A stretch of 64,000 bases of DNA. Source: Bursaphelenchus xylophilus (taxonomy: Eukaryota; Nematoda; Chromadorea; Rhabditida; Aphelenchoididae). The position numbers were made by a program, and so were the translations under genes. The notes below the pieces were generated by a model that saw only the letters and a program-made list of their open reading frames with translations, searched no databases and had not been told where the DNA came from. Shown here in pieces: positions 45,408 through 58,100 of this stretch. The DNA lies in contig CAJFCV020000001.1 of the NCBI GenBank assembly GCA_904066235.2, positions 1,364,001 to 1,428,000 of the forward strand, written 5' to 3'. Position 1 is the first letter of the stretch. Every line of letters begins with the position of its first letter.

Positions 45408-48400
45408 ATGACCCACAAGCCCCGTGCGGAATGGGGCAATCAGTATCAGTTCATCTTGACCTCCATCTCCTACGCCGTTGGCCTCGGAAACATCTGGCGC
45501 TTCCCGGCGTTGGTCTATGAGCAAAAAGGAGGTAACAAACAATTCAAGGCTTGAGATTCTTCCATTTTAGGCGCCTTCCTTATCCCATATTTCATTTGCT
45601 CGTTCGTGGTGGGCTTCCCAATCTTGTACATGGAGCTGAGTCTGGGGCAGTTCGCGAAAGCCGGCCCAGCCGTTTGTTATGGCCGGATACGACCGATTTT
45701 ACAGGGTAAAATTGGTTTTCAGCCTAGAATTTCCTTATTTGGTTGAAAACTTGAATTTCTGGCAGTTTTGGAAAATGTAACGTAATGTCAAAAAAAAATA
45801 TTGATTTATTGATTTTTTTACATTTAGCTAAATTTTTTGTGGTTTTTGATGAGCTTTTTGATTTATCAAAGCGCAAAATAAAATTTCTAGCATTTTTGCT
45901 AGTTGTAACGAAATGTCAAAAAATTTATTGATTTTTAGACTTTTGACATTTCGTTAGATTTTTTGCGGTTTTTAGAAAGCTTTTTGATTTATTTTAATAA
46001 CGCAAAAAATTCAGTTTTCGAGTTTTTTTGCTGGTTGTAACGAAATGTCACAAAAATTATTGATTTTTAAATTTTTGACATTTCGTTCAATTGTTTGAAA
46101 AACTTGCAAAAAAATCTTTTGGTGTGATGATAAATGTATCAACATGATTTTTACCACCTTTCAGGTCTTGGGTGGGCAATGGTGATGCTCTCTTTATTGG
46201 TTAGTATCTACTACAATATGATTGTTGCCTGGTCCTTAATCTACATTTTTATGGTCGTTACGGGACAGTCGTGGAAGTGGTCAAGCTGCGAAAATGATTT
46301 TAATACAATTTGTAAGTCGAAAAACCTCGCTTTGAAAAAATTTAAAAATTAAAATTTTTTAATTTCCGTATTTCAGATTGCTCCTCAGGGCTTGAAGACG
46401 CCCGATGCACAAACGAAATGTCCTCAGTTGTTGGACATTCGGTGCAGGCATTCTACTTCAACGGAACTTGTCATTTGAGTTCGGATATTTCGGCGAGACG
46501 GGCTCAAGCTGGACTGTTTGCCATGAGAGGAGCAGTTAGTCCCGCTGAGGAATTTTTTGAGTAAGAAAAATGATTTTTTCTTTCAAAAAATCGCCATAAA
46601 ATTTAAAAATTTTATTAGAAATATCAAATTTCATAAAAAAAACAGGTTAGACTAAAAAAAGTCGAACAAATACGAATTTAAATTCAAAAAATTGTTCAAA
46701 AACTTGAATTTTTTGCTGTAATACCATTCAAAATACGGTTCTGATTTGTTTATTCAAATCAAACAAGTCAAAAATGCGTACGCCACTTGAGATTCCAAGG
46801 ACGTCTCCGATCCAAGTACTAATCAAGCGCACCGCACGTCAATCCAGCGCATTTCCTGAACCGTTTCGAAACTTCGTACCGTTTTCATTGGTTTAAAAGA
46901 GAGACGAAATGTCGCGAAATTATCGGCACTTTTTCTCGCCCGAAATAAATAATTGCTTTTTCTCGAAAAGGAAGAAGAAAGATAAGAAAATGCGTTTTAT
47001 CGGATTTTGAACGAATCACCAAAAAAGGGGCGGGAAATTTTTTCTTCTATTTTGGATTGACGTGCACCGTTGCTTAACTTGCCAGATCGGACGGGATGGC
47101 GTGCTTTCAACGGGCTATGGGCGTACACACACCCTTCCCTTTCCACTTTTGATTCCTTTCCCTGCAATTCCATCCAGTCCACGGCAGGGGCTGCTTTTTC
47201 GAGATTTTCTTGAAAGTTCCAATCAATAGTGACGTCACTAATAAAGAAAAAATAGAGACCATTTTTTTTGGAGAGACCAAAATTTTGGTGAGACTAGGAC
47301 CAATGTCAATGTGGTTGATTATCAGTCTGTCGGGAAAATAATGTGGATTCGTCGCGGTTTGGAATCGCCCATTGCTTTGCAATGGCTAAACGGAGCTGGA
47401 GATTTGGTGATTGCACCTTTTTCTTAAATTGTGAATATAAAACAGGCTCAAAAATACGCAAAATGGTGATTTTTCGCATTGAAAATCTCGATTTTTTCTT
47501 GATTTTTTTAAAAATTTTTTTGGTTAAATGAGATTTTTCATCAAAAAAAATGGTCTTTTTCGCATTTCAGAAATTTTATTTTGGAGCGCAACCCGACTTT
47601 GGACGGCTTGGGTGGGCTGAATTGGAAGCTATTGCTCGCGTATTTCATTGCATGGACAATTACCACGTTGTCATTGTCGAAGGGCGTAAAACTGATTGGA
47701 AAGTTGGCGTATTTCACCTCCACAGTGCCTTATATTATCATCGTGATCTTGTTTGTTCGGAGTGTGACGTTGGATGGAGCCTACATTGGGATGGATTTTT
47801 ATTTGTTCAGCCCGGATTTGAGCACTTTGCTGAATTTGAGTGTAAGTTGAAAAAAATAAGAAAAATAGAAAAATTCAAAAATCCTTGGCCAAAGCTTGGC
47901 AAATTGTCGATTAGAACTTTTTCAAGACATAGTTCAGATTTTTCGCTCACGGAATTTAGAAAATTTTAAAAATTTTTACGAAAAAAATAAAAAAAAATAC
48001 TTTTTATTTTCGAAATAAAAATTTTTGCGCTCAGATTTTCTTCCAACTTTGCGTACACATAATGCATAGGCCATATATTAATTCCTGAAAATTTTAGCTC
48101 GCCCTTTGCAGTCTCAGCCGAGATATTGAACGCACTTTGCGACCGAGAGAGTACGCGAAACGCTGAGAGCGGTCAGAGAAAAAACAGACTTTTTGGCTGT
48201 ATCTTTACCAGTTTCGCCCGGAAAAAATTGATTTTTTCTGGAAACATTACTCTCTACAGTAGAAATATGTACGAAACTTTTTATGACAAAATTCGCGAAA
48301 AAATGTCGTATTTTTGCCAAACTTTGACCTGAAAATCTTGGTTGTGTTTTGCAAAGCGCGAGCTGAAAATCATGTACATATATGACTTGGAAAAAATTAT

Positions 48401-51381
48401 TCAAAATTTATTTCCGACATTTTTTGCCCGTGCTTTACCGAAATCAACGAAATTTTTTTGTTAAAATTGAAAAAAAAATATTTTTTTTTTTAATTTTGTA
48501 AATAAACATTTGGTGCTATTACATCTGAGATGTACAATAATTCTACCAAAAATCAAAATTTTCCCCGTAAAATTCGAAGAGATACCGCCGAAAAACTTTA
48601 TTTTTTTCTCTTACCACTCTCCTCATTCTTTGTGCTCTCTCACAAAAATTTTCCTAAAACTTTGTAAAACAATACGAAATAGGTTCTAAACAAGCCACAA
48701 TTCATTCCCATAGAAAATTCCGGAATTTTTCAGACCTGGCGAGCCGCGGCCACACATGTTTCCTACAGTTTATCGGTTGGCTTTGGTGGGATTTTATCGC
48801 TTGCCAGTTATAATGTAAAGACCCATAATTGTTATCGAGACGCGTTTTTGGTCACCGTAGCGGACGCTATAATGTCGTTATTTGGTGGAACAGCAGTGTT
48901 CAGTGTCCTTGGATTCATGTCCCATCAATTGGATCTGCCGATCTCGGAGGTTGGTCATGAAATAATATCCGATAAAATTATTTATCGAAAAAGCCCTAAA
49001 AGTTATTTCTCGGACGACAAAATGAGCTAAAATACGATTTTTATTGTCTAGTAAATTCAAAAAACGAGAGATTTTTCCAAAAAATACAATCAGTCATGAC
49101 GTCATTTATACAGAAAAATTAGAGATCATGCTTTTGGAGAGACCACACAGAAAAAGCGTAAATTCCCCAGCCAAAAAGGAAAGGGCGGATCAGAGGTAAG
49201 CTGGCTCTTTCATTCTATCTTCGGATTAATTTCCCAAGTTAAAGGTTAGCTTGAGATTCCAGCTCCTGAAAAGTGTGGCTGAAAAGAAAATTTTGGAAAG
49301 TTTGACTAAAAAGTCGAACAAATATCAATTCAAATGTATTTTAATTCATGATATACCATCTGAAATACTGTTCTGATTTCTTCATTCAAATCAAAAGAGC
49401 CAAAAATGCGTACGCCACTTGAGATTCCAAGGACGTCTCCGATCCAAGTACTAATCAAGCGCACCGTTGCTTAACTTGCCAGATCGGACGGGATGGCGTG
49501 CTTTCAACGGGCTATGGGCGTACACACTCCCTTCTCTTTCCACCTTTGATTCCATTCCGTGGAAAGAAAAGGGGGCTCAAAAAGGAAAGAAATGCAATTT
49601 TTACAGCAAAATGTTTTGATTTTTTCTCGGATTTTTTTTGAAATTTATGAGAAAATATTTGAGAGTCAAATAAGCTCAAATTTTTTTCATTATTTTTTTG
49701 AAATTCTTTTAAAAAATTGATGAAATTTATTTTTTAATTCACAGCTCAAGACATTTTTTAAAATACGACAGCTAAAAAAACATTATTTTTTTCAATCAAG
49801 ACTTTTAAGGTAGTCCAATCCGGAACTGGTCTGGCGTTCGTCGCCTATCCCGAAGCATTGGCTCGAATGCCGTGGAGCGGGCTTTGGTCGTTCTTATTTT
49901 TCGTCATGATCTGGATCCTCGGCGTTTCGACGCAGTTCGGCTATGGCGAGGTTTTGGTGACGGCGTTGAGTGATCAGTTCCCATTCGTGGCGCGACACAA
50001 GTTCCCCACGGCCATTGTGGGCTGTTTTACGCTGTTCTGTTGTGGCCTTGTTATGTGTACGAGGAGTGGGATTTATTTTTTCAACATTTTCAACGACTAC
50101 AGCTCATCATTTTCGCTGGAGATTGTGCTATGCCTGGAGGCATTATTATTGTGTCATATTTATGGTAAGCAAAATTTTTGATGTTGATTTTTATATGAAA
50201 AAATTTTTGTTTTATCATGGGGAGTTTTTTGGTTTTAAGTCGAAAAATTGAGAAATTTTTGAGAAAAGTATCAAAAAGTATCCATGATCACTTTTGAAGT
50301 CATCAAAATGTATCCATCATAACTTTTGAAGCTATTTGACAAAACGAAATTTTAAAGAATCTTGAAATTGAAAAAAAATCAAGAAGTATCCATGATAACT
50401 TTTGAGGTCATAAAAAATATCCATGATCACTTTTGAGGTAATTTGACGGAATGTTTTTTAATTCTAGAGATTTTAAAAAAAGTATCAAAAAGTATCCATA
50501 ATCACTTTTGAATTCATAAAAAGGTATCCATGATCACTTTTTAAGCCAGAAAAAGGTATCCATGAACACTTTTTAAGTCAGAAAAAGGTATCCGTGATCG
50601 CTTTTGAAGTAGCTTGCCCAAAAATTTTTTTCAATATTGAAATTTTGAGAAAAGTATCAAAAAGTATCCATGATCACTTTTGTAGTTAGAAAAAGGTATC
50701 CATGATCGCTTTTGAAGTAGCTTGCCCAAAAATTTTTTTTCAATATTGAAATTTTGAGAGAAGTATCAAAAAGTATCACTGATCACTTTTGAAGTCATAA
50801 AAAAGTATCCATGATCACTTTTGAAGTAAGTCATTTGACAAAAATGTTATTTTTGAGATATAGGCGCAATATTTGTGTCTAAAATACGATTTCCTTTCAT
50901 CTTTTGTTTGTATAAAAATTGCTTTCAGGATATTCAAATTACAAGCTGGATTTGGAAGAGATGTTTGGAAAAGCAAAAACCAAACTTGGAAAGGTTTTTG
51001 GACCTACGGGAATTTGGATCAGCATTGTATGGAAATACTTGGCACCTCTGTTGGCCATAGTAAGTGAAAAATGCAAAAAAAGGTCCAAAAAAATTTCCTC
51101 TTTTTCAGGTGATTTTCATCTTCAGTTTGTTGACCCAGATCCAGACCGATCTCACCTACGGGAAAGGAGCCCGTTTATACCGACTGCCGCGCTGGTGCAT
51201 TGGCTTTGGTTGGTGCATTTCGGTGCTACCGCTGACCTTCCTCCCAATCTTTGCGGTCTACAATTTCTACAAATTCAAGAAGCGCAATTTGCCAATCGCC
51301 GAACTGTTCAAAGTCCAGCCCAAATGGCCATCAGCAAATCGCCATAGGGAAGCGGATGGGGTGGAAAGGACTTCGCTGTAA
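45408..51381 (+). CDS. SLC6-family sodium-coupled transporter
   Basis: Nine exons, 45408-45531, 45571-45705, 46165-46311, 46377-46560, 47571-47841, 48734-48949, 49810-50164, 50929-51059 and 51109-51381, join in phase for 611 residues, a normal length. TM1 has [12 protein letters not shown] and [10 protein letters not shown], which carry the Na+ and substrate sites. A glycine stands where monoamine transporters have aspartate, so an amino-acid or related substrate is more likely. Further marks are [12 protein letters not shown], a cysteine- and Asn-rich loop (FNGTC), [30 protein letters not shown] and [20 protein letters not shown]. About twelve helices are expected in the plasma membrane. Introns 4 and 6 carry 5S copies, intron 5 a MITE-A, and intron 7 a minisatellite. 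The start gives the short cytosolic N-terminus TKPRAEW-like ([12 protein letters not shown]). Confidence 0.95.
46775..47128 (-). pseudogene. 5S rRNA gene copy 8, split by a MITE
   Basis: The two halves (46775-46834 and 47065-47128) join to a normal 5S gene once the 230-bp insert and one copy of CACCG are removed. The insert lies just downstream of the A-box-like segment and would break transcript structure. A remnant of the SL RNA 3' hairpin (AAAAAAAGTCGAACAAATA near 46656) precedes it. It lies in SLC6 intron 4, antisense. Confidence 0.9.
46835..47064. mobile_element. MITE-C copy 2, inserted in a 5S rRNA gene
   Basis: 230 bp bounded by CACGTCAATCC and GGATTGACGTG and flanked by CACCG on both sides (46830-46834, 47065-47069). 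Because the target is a known gene, both boundaries and the 5-bp duplication are certain. It is the reverse complement of the copy at 792-1027. Confidence 0.92.
48028..48420. mobile_element. MITE-A copy, decayed, in SLC6 intron 5
   Basis: It begins GCGCTCAGATTTTCTTCCAA and contains TTAGCTCGCCCTTTGCAG, GAGAGCGGTCAGAGAAAAAA and TTTGCAAAGCGCGAGCTGAA in the family order. The terminal sequences are lost. Confidence 0.65.
49223..49319 (+). ncRNA. Spliced-leader (SL1-like) RNA gene, copy 4
   Basis: 97 nt, with the same 22-nt leader and GT donor as the others. It differs by one missing base before the Sm-type site (GGCTGAAAAGAAAATTTTGG). The terminal hairpin is intact. It lies in intron 6 of the SLC6 gene in the sense orientation, with its 5S partner 88 bp away on the other strand. 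Confidence 0.8.
49407..49525 (-). rRNA. rrn5: 5S rRNA gene copy 9
   Basis: 119 nt, intact, with a T-rich terminator. It is antisense within SLC6 intron 6 and paired with the SL RNA gene at 49223. Confidence 0.9.
50270..50835. repeat. Minisatellite of AAAGTATCCATGATCACTTT units
   Basis: More than ten imperfect copies of a ~27-30 bp word (GTATCCATGATCACTTTTGA with variable AAGTCATAAAAA spacers) fill most of SLC6 intron 7. A longer ~110-bp higher-order unit containing TAGCTTGCCCAAAAATTTTT appears twice (near 50605 and 50710). Confidence 0.85.
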
Positions 51382-53304
51382 TTATTATTGTATTTTAATT
51401 TTAAGTTTTATAAATAATTTTGCTATTTTTTGAATTTAACAAAATAAAAAAAAATAAATAATTTTTTTTTTAATTTTTAAATATTTTTTTCCTGCTTTTT
51501 CAAGGCTAGGAGAAATAAGATTTCGGCCTGAAAAATTTTTTTAAAAAGAAAAATTGCATGTAAAAAAACAAAAATAAAAAAATGCATTTCTAATATGACT
51601 CAAAATTTCCCCAAGACATACATATCAGCCCGCGATTGCCAATTTTGAGTCATTCTCAAATTAGCGAGACATTTTTCCGGGCTTCTGAAAAATAACTTTT
51701 CCGCCGTTTTTTTTTATTTAAATTTTGATTAATTTTTAATTAAAGAAATTTGAATATCTATACTCATAATTGTGATGAAAAATATGAGAAGAAACTTTCA
51801 ACTTTTGCTTTAATATTTTAAAAAATTTTTTTTATCATTTATGCAAATTTTCGAAAATTAAAAAGTTTTCAAAAAATTTGAATGTTAAAATTAAAAAAAA
51901 AAACAATTTTGAAGTCTTTATATTGTTGTAGTCAAAATTTACTTTGTCGTTTTTAAAATTTTACTGTTTGAATATTTAATTTTTGTAACTTACATATAAA
52001 AATACTAATTAATTTTTTAACTAATAAATTTGAATATTTAAATTATCTAAACATGAAACAATTTGCTCTTGCGATTTTTTTCAATCTTGTATAATTCATG
52101 CAAATTTTCAAAAATAAAAGTTTGAATATTCAAATTTTCAAAAATTCTAAATTTTAATGTCTTCCTCTTCTTGTAGTCAAAATTGGCTCTGACATTTTCA
52201 AATTCTACTATTTGCATACTTAATTTTGTAATTTGAATATTCAAATTTCCCTCAAATCCAATAAAACTTCCAAACCTGTACCCACTGATCCTAGCCAACA
52301 ACTACTTTGTATATTAAACCCCGAAATGTTTTATTTACCTTTTCGATTTCCCATTCCCTTTCTGCCGGCGCCGGCGTCTTGATCCACGTTATATAACGTG
52401 TAGGTGCAATAAAAAGGGCTCGGGGGCCGGATCGCGGCCGCCCCGAGGGCATCCGTCTCTTCCGCCCGTCCCGACGCCCGGAGGGCGTGCAGAGAAGCAG
52501 AGAGTGGGAAGAATATTCTTGGCAAGCCCTGAGGCGTCGGTTTTTTTTCGATTTCACCCCAAAAAGTTTTTGAATTTTGATTTTTATAGCGAAAATTGAC
52601 ACTTTTTGGGAGAATTGCCTGAGGCAATTTTGTGTAAAAATCAAAAATCATGAAAGTTTTTGGATTTGGAAAAGGTTGAAGGGCTTTTTTGAACGGAAAA
52701 TTCTAGTTTTTTCGGGCTTTTTGATTTTTTTGGCCCTTGTTTTACAAGAAAACGGGTCAATTATAAGGTCTTTAATCTTCTTTAAAGCTTGCACTTCCAT
52801 CAACATTTTTTGCGATCTACTTTTTTTGAATTTTTGTTTACAATTCGCTCCTGTGTTAATGGTTTTAGTGGCATAAAAAGTTTGAATTTTACTTATTGAC
52901 AAAAAATTTCGAAAAATAAATTGCCCCAGGCACAATGCGTATAATTTCTTAAAATTCTGTCTGCTTGATCCTTCTAGGCCATAAATCCATAACGGAAGTT
53001 TCTGGAGCTGTTTATGAATATCTGGCCGAGTTTTTCAACGATTTTTGTGGACAGCAAAGTCTGAAAAAATATAATTTCAATGTTTTCATTTCAAAAAAGT
53101 GATTCTCCGAATTTTCGGCTTCTAAGATCACTGAGATTTTTAAGCAAAAATTTTTAGCAAAAATGCATACACTTTTGTGAATTTTGGCATGAAAAGTTTC
53201 ATGTCGTTTTCTACCGTGTAATTTTTTCCACACGAAGCTGGAAAAGTTATAGTCAAAATTTTTTTTGCTCTCTGACGCTCTCCGCATTTCGCCTACTAAT
53301 TTTC
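51382..53304. other. Intergenic, very AT-rich, with one GC-rich patch
   Basis: 51400-52300 is low-complexity AT-rich DNA with no gene. 52330-52530 is sharply GC-rich (GATCGCGGCCGCCCCGAGGG) and contains the palindrome CACGTTATATAACGTG. On the minus strand it has an ATGGGAAATCGAAAAG then GTAAATA donor-like sequence, so it may be a promoter and first exon of something unrecognised. 52580-53300 includes a partial MITE-A-like piece near 53050-53290. Confidence 0.4.
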
Positions 53305-53802
53305 AAAGTACTCCAAGTTCGATACTCAGTGTTTGATTGATGCTGGCACAAATTTACCGAGGTTTTTTGGTAGATAGTTTTGTTAAAGTTTCGCACTTTT
53401 TTGTAAATTTTTTGATAAAAAGTTTCATGTTTATTTCTACTGTAGAGAGTGATTTTTCCACAAAAAATCAGTTTTTCCGCGCAAAACTGGCAAAGAAATG
53501 GCCAAAAACTTTATTGCTCTCTGCCACCAAAGTTTTGGACTTTTTTCTACTGTAGAAGGTGATTTTTCCACAAAAAAATGGCTTTTTTCCGCGCGCAACT
53601 CTCAAAGATACGGCCAAAAAGTCTTTTTTTCTCACCGCTCTCCACATTTCGCATACTCTCTCGGCGGCAAAGACCGTTCAATATCTCGGCTCTCTCTGCA
53701 AAGCGCGAGCTAAAACTTTCAGGAATTGATATATGGCCCAAACCAAATGTATGTGCAAAGTTTAAAGAAAATGTGTGCGACGCACAATGAGCACTTCCCC
53801 TC
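53305..53802. mobile_element. MITE-A copy with an internal duplication
   Basis: Ends GTACTCCAAGTTCGATACTC and GTGTGCGACGCACAATGAGC fit the family. The internal TTTCTACTGTAGAG/AAGGTGATTTTTCCACAAAA segment is present twice (53434 and 53546). Confidence 0.7.
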
Positions 53803-54448
53803 TAAACCGCATTGAAATTTCGCCCCTTCAACCCGTTTAAATTAGTGCCAGCGGGCTCGTAAAGCATCTCACGCGCATTTTATTACTTTGTAAATTGAAC
53901 GGGTTAAATTTGCCATAGTATTTACTAGTTAACTTCAATTTTTTTGTTTTTTATTTAAAAAAATTATTGTTTTTCCAAAATATTTCAATTTTCCGGCGTC
54001 TGGCCACTTGTTTTTCGCTCTCATTCAATTTTCCGGTCAATTTTTTGCGCAATCAATATAAATTGACATATTTTATGGGCCATTTCAGAGAAATGAAGGC
54101 TGCTGGACGGTTAGGAGAGAGTTTGCCGAAAAATGCGAAAGCAGCGATGAGAATGTCGTATTTTACCTTGTTGAAATTATTGAAAAATTAATGCTTTAGC
54201 TTTTTTCTTCCGAATAAGAAATTCGATTTTTGATGCGGCATAGCGCTCATTATTATCATTATTATATCAGATAGCAAAACAAGGCTCCAAAAGACAAAAC
54301 GGCACTGTGCAAATGGCGTTTTTGGTTCATAACGCACTCAAAGCATTTTCTTCGCAATTTCCGCTGTAGCGTCCGAAAATTGCACTATGAAAATTTTTAG
54401 GACTTTTTGCCCCGAGTACTAGTCCATTTCGTGTTTATTGAGCGTTCT
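53803..54448. other. Intergenic, no recognisable gene
   Basis: AT-rich DNA with a MITE-B-like scrap near 54233 (GATGCGGCATAGCGCTCATT) and no convincing open frame. Confidence 0.35.
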
Positions 54449-55024
54449 ATTAGGTGGATTCATAATTATCCGGCGCTTTTATTGGCGCGTTCTTTGTTAG
54501 TTAAAATTCGCGTTTTGTTATCTTTTTTTTATAAAAATAATCTTCTCTATATAGCTAATAAAATCCGTGTCGAAAACCGTACTCACATTTGCCATATTAT
54601 GCTCTACCACTTTGAGAAAAGTTGGCAGTCAGCACAGTCATTTCGCGATCTCAACGAACTTTTCGGCGAAGGAAAAAAAATCGCCAGGTGTTTCGCCCAA
54701 AGGAATACCAAAAGACGTCCACTGTAAGAAGGCTATATAGTGTGTGTGGTGGGACAGAAGGACGGAATCATCCACAGGGAAATCGTGTCTTTTTTTGGTG
54801 CTTTGCCGAAAAGTTTGTTGAGATCGCGAAATGACTGTGCTGACTGTCAACTTTTCTCGAAGTGGTAGATCATAATACGGCAAATATGAGTACGGTTTTC
54901 GACACGGATTTTATTAACTATATAGAGAAGATTATTTTTATAAAAAAAAGATAACAAAACGCGAATTTTAACTAACAAAAAACGCGCCAATAAAACCGCC
55001 GGATAATTATGAATCCACCTAATA
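54449..55024. mobile_element. Fold-back mariner derivative
   Basis: Ends ATTAGGTGGATTCATAATTA and its reverse complement are flanked by TA. The two ~270-bp arms are inverted copies around a short centre near 54740. Each arm encodes a piece like a mariner transposase N-terminus (LYHFEKSWQSAQSFRDLNEL then FGEGKK), so the element is two inverted 5' ends of a transposase gene. Confidence 0.75.
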
Positions 55025-55151
55025 AATGAGTGTGCGTCCGCTCCCGAGGCCTAAAACGAACGAGATGATTCATATTTGCCCGCTACAAGATACAAAATAT
55101 ATACCTTGTTTATAGTCGTATTTTAGGATACTTTTCATTCCTTAAACCGGG

Positions 55152-58100
55152 ATGGCCACAGCGTTGGCCACCCTCCCAAACGGGGTACCGCCGCAGAATG
55201 GGGTAGACCCGCCCAAAGATGTGATTCCGTTAAAGATTTATACGGCTTCCATTACTGCTAATCCCGAGGTAATCCTTTTTTCTTGAAATTTTACATATTT
55301 TAATTTGATGTCAACCCTCGTATTTTACAATAATTTTCTTTCAGATTCGAAAAAATATGCAAAAATCGATGATGATTTTGGAAGGGATGGGCGTACCCTA
55401 CAGAGCAATTGACGTGACGATCCCGGGAAACGAAGCAGAGCGCGATTTTATGCGAGAAAAGGCGACCAAGCCCGGGATGAATGGCCCTCCAATGCCGCCG
55501 CAGTTCTTCTTCAACGAAGAGTACCTGGGGGTACGTTGAAAAGGAGTTTATTTTTTATCCTGTTATCAGTCTGCCGGACAAATAATGAGCACAATTTTCG
55601 CTTTGGTGACTGTGTGGCTGAAGTGAAAAGCAATTTGATTTTGCTGCGACACGATTTATTTTCTCGGCGGCGATCACAATTTTTGATGCAACAGTGCTCA
55701 TTATTTTCCCGACAGGTTATTTACGTAATAGTATTTTTTCCAACGTCCGGATTTGTTGAATATATTTGCATTTTATTCTTCAGAATTACGATGACTTTGA
55801 GTTCTCCGTGGAATGCAATGTTATGGAAGAATGGCTTCGATTAATTCCTCCGGCGGTAAGTTATAAAAGTGTTACAAATTTCGCTAACAAAATTAATTGG
55901 GGGTATTTTACAACTTCTGAATTTTTATTTTCCCAACAAGTTCGTTCGCAAAATCGCTGGATTAATTTTTGGCACTTGCACTGTGCAGAAGTCGGGGTGC
56001 GGGCGGCGCCCGAAAAAAGCCTATTACACGGTGCAATGTGAAATTTTATCTTCGCACAGTGCATGTCGCGAAAGCCACTCTGGCGACTTTACGAACGGAC
56101 TAATCGAGAGTCAAATAAAACACAGAAAATTCAAAAATCTCATTGATACTTTTTCACACATTTTATCGACATCCTTTTATTATCTCATCTTTCAATTAGC
56201 TAAAAGAAAAATTATATATTTTTCCCAAAAAGTGCGGTACATGTCGCGAAAATTACAATAGCGAAAGGACTAGTATGATAACAAACCTTTATTGAGCATG
56301 CTTTTTTAATTAATTCTTTGTTTTTTCAGCCTCCAAAAGTCGAAAAACCCCCAGCTCCTCCAGATGAAGAAGAAGATGTAAGTTGAAAAAAATCGTTTTT
56401 TTAATTGATCCTTAACGTTTAGGAAGATGAAGACTATGAAGATGAAGACTACGAAGACGAAGATTGGGAATATGAGGATGAAGATGAAGAAGAAGAGGAG
56501 GAGGATGAAGAAGACGAGGTCGAAGAGCCTGAAGTAAAACCAAAGAAAGCAAAATTGGATGATAAAGACGTGAAGAAAACTGCAGATAAAACGAAAGCAA
56601 GTGCCGATAAAGATAAGAAGACTTCTGAGAAAGCCAAAAGCAGTAGCGATAAGACTAAATCAGCTGCAGATAAGACTAAAACCAGTGCTGATAAAGCAAA
56701 ATCATCATCGACAGACAAGGCAAAGACGAGCTCCGACAAAGAGAAGACAAAATCGTCAGCGGACAAAGTCAAGACGACAACGGATAAAGAAAAGAAACCG
56801 TCCAGTAGCGACAAGACGAAGGAGTCAGGCGATAAGAAGGCGAGTTCCAGCGACAAAACAAAATCATCGACCGATAAGGCCAAGGCAAGTGCAGATAAAG
56901 AAAAGACAAAGTCGTCTGCTGATAAAACAAAGCCTACTGACAAAACCAAGACGTCTTCTTCGACAGAGAAGAAGTCCAGCTCAGCGACGGATAAAAAACC
57001 ATCTGCAAGCGCCGATAAAACCAAGACTTCCAGCTCAACCGAGAAAAAGACTTCTAGTACAGACAAGACGAAGACTTCAGCTGAAAAGAAACCATCTTCA
57101 AGCACGGATAAAACGAAGACATCGAGTTCAGCAGAGAAGAAGAGCAGTTCGAGCACGGACAAGACCAAAACGAGCTCATCGACGGAGAAGAAACCCTCAA
57201 GTACAGCTGAGAAAAAGAGTAGTTCTAGCGGTAAGTAATGATTTTAAAACTTTCTTGTCTGCTCTGCGTCACGTTATAAAGTCAAAAACATATGGATCAA
57301 ATAACCAATAAGAGAATTACTCTCAAGTGCGACGCTTAGATTTTGATGAAACTTGGCACAAACTTAGATTTAACATTTTCGAAGACATATGAGAGTCTCC
57401 TGGCTCGCGCCTTGCACAAACGACCGAGATTTTTAAAAGAGAGTTTTTTACAAATCGAAGGATGGCCCGGACATTTCGAAAAAACGACCGACCCAGAATC
57501 TTTTGATATTTTGCATAGTTGTTGTACCATGATAGCTAAACGTCAGCACGAATTTTTAGTTTCGGAAATTACCGTATACGGGGGTTACGGTAGGTACAAT
57601 TTTTAGAAAGATTGGGTTCGTATGTAAAAACCTTAAGGAGGAAAGGCACAAAACCTCGCCGTTTTACGTTTTTGACCATGGGGAACATTTTCATAATTGA
57701 CAACTTTGCCGTAGGATGTTGCCTTCGACTACTTTGAAAAATACCAAGGTACCATATTGAATGTAACTTTTTTGCAGAGAACTTGTCTCAACTTTTGAAA
57801 CCTCTCAAAAATACGTTGACATGTATGGAACAATATATCAAAAATTTAGAAAAATAAAAGGGGGGGTTTTGGAGTTACGGTACTTTGAATGTTGCCGGTA
57901 CGGTATATCAAAAAATTATTTTTTTTAAATCGGTGTAAAAGACCCGCAAAAATTGCCAAAAGACGTTTTCGACCATGGCGAACATTTTTGTAATTGACAC
58001 TTTTTTTGTAGGATGTAGTCTTCGCCTACTTCGAAAATGACCCAGATACCATGTGTAATGTAACTTTTCGGCATTCTACTTGTCTCAACTTTTGAAACCT

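Noticed and set aside
56449..57168. Leucine/serine/valine-rich minus-strand frame resembling a membrane protein
   Set aside because: Antisense of the AAG/GAT-rich exon 5 of the SH3BGR gene.
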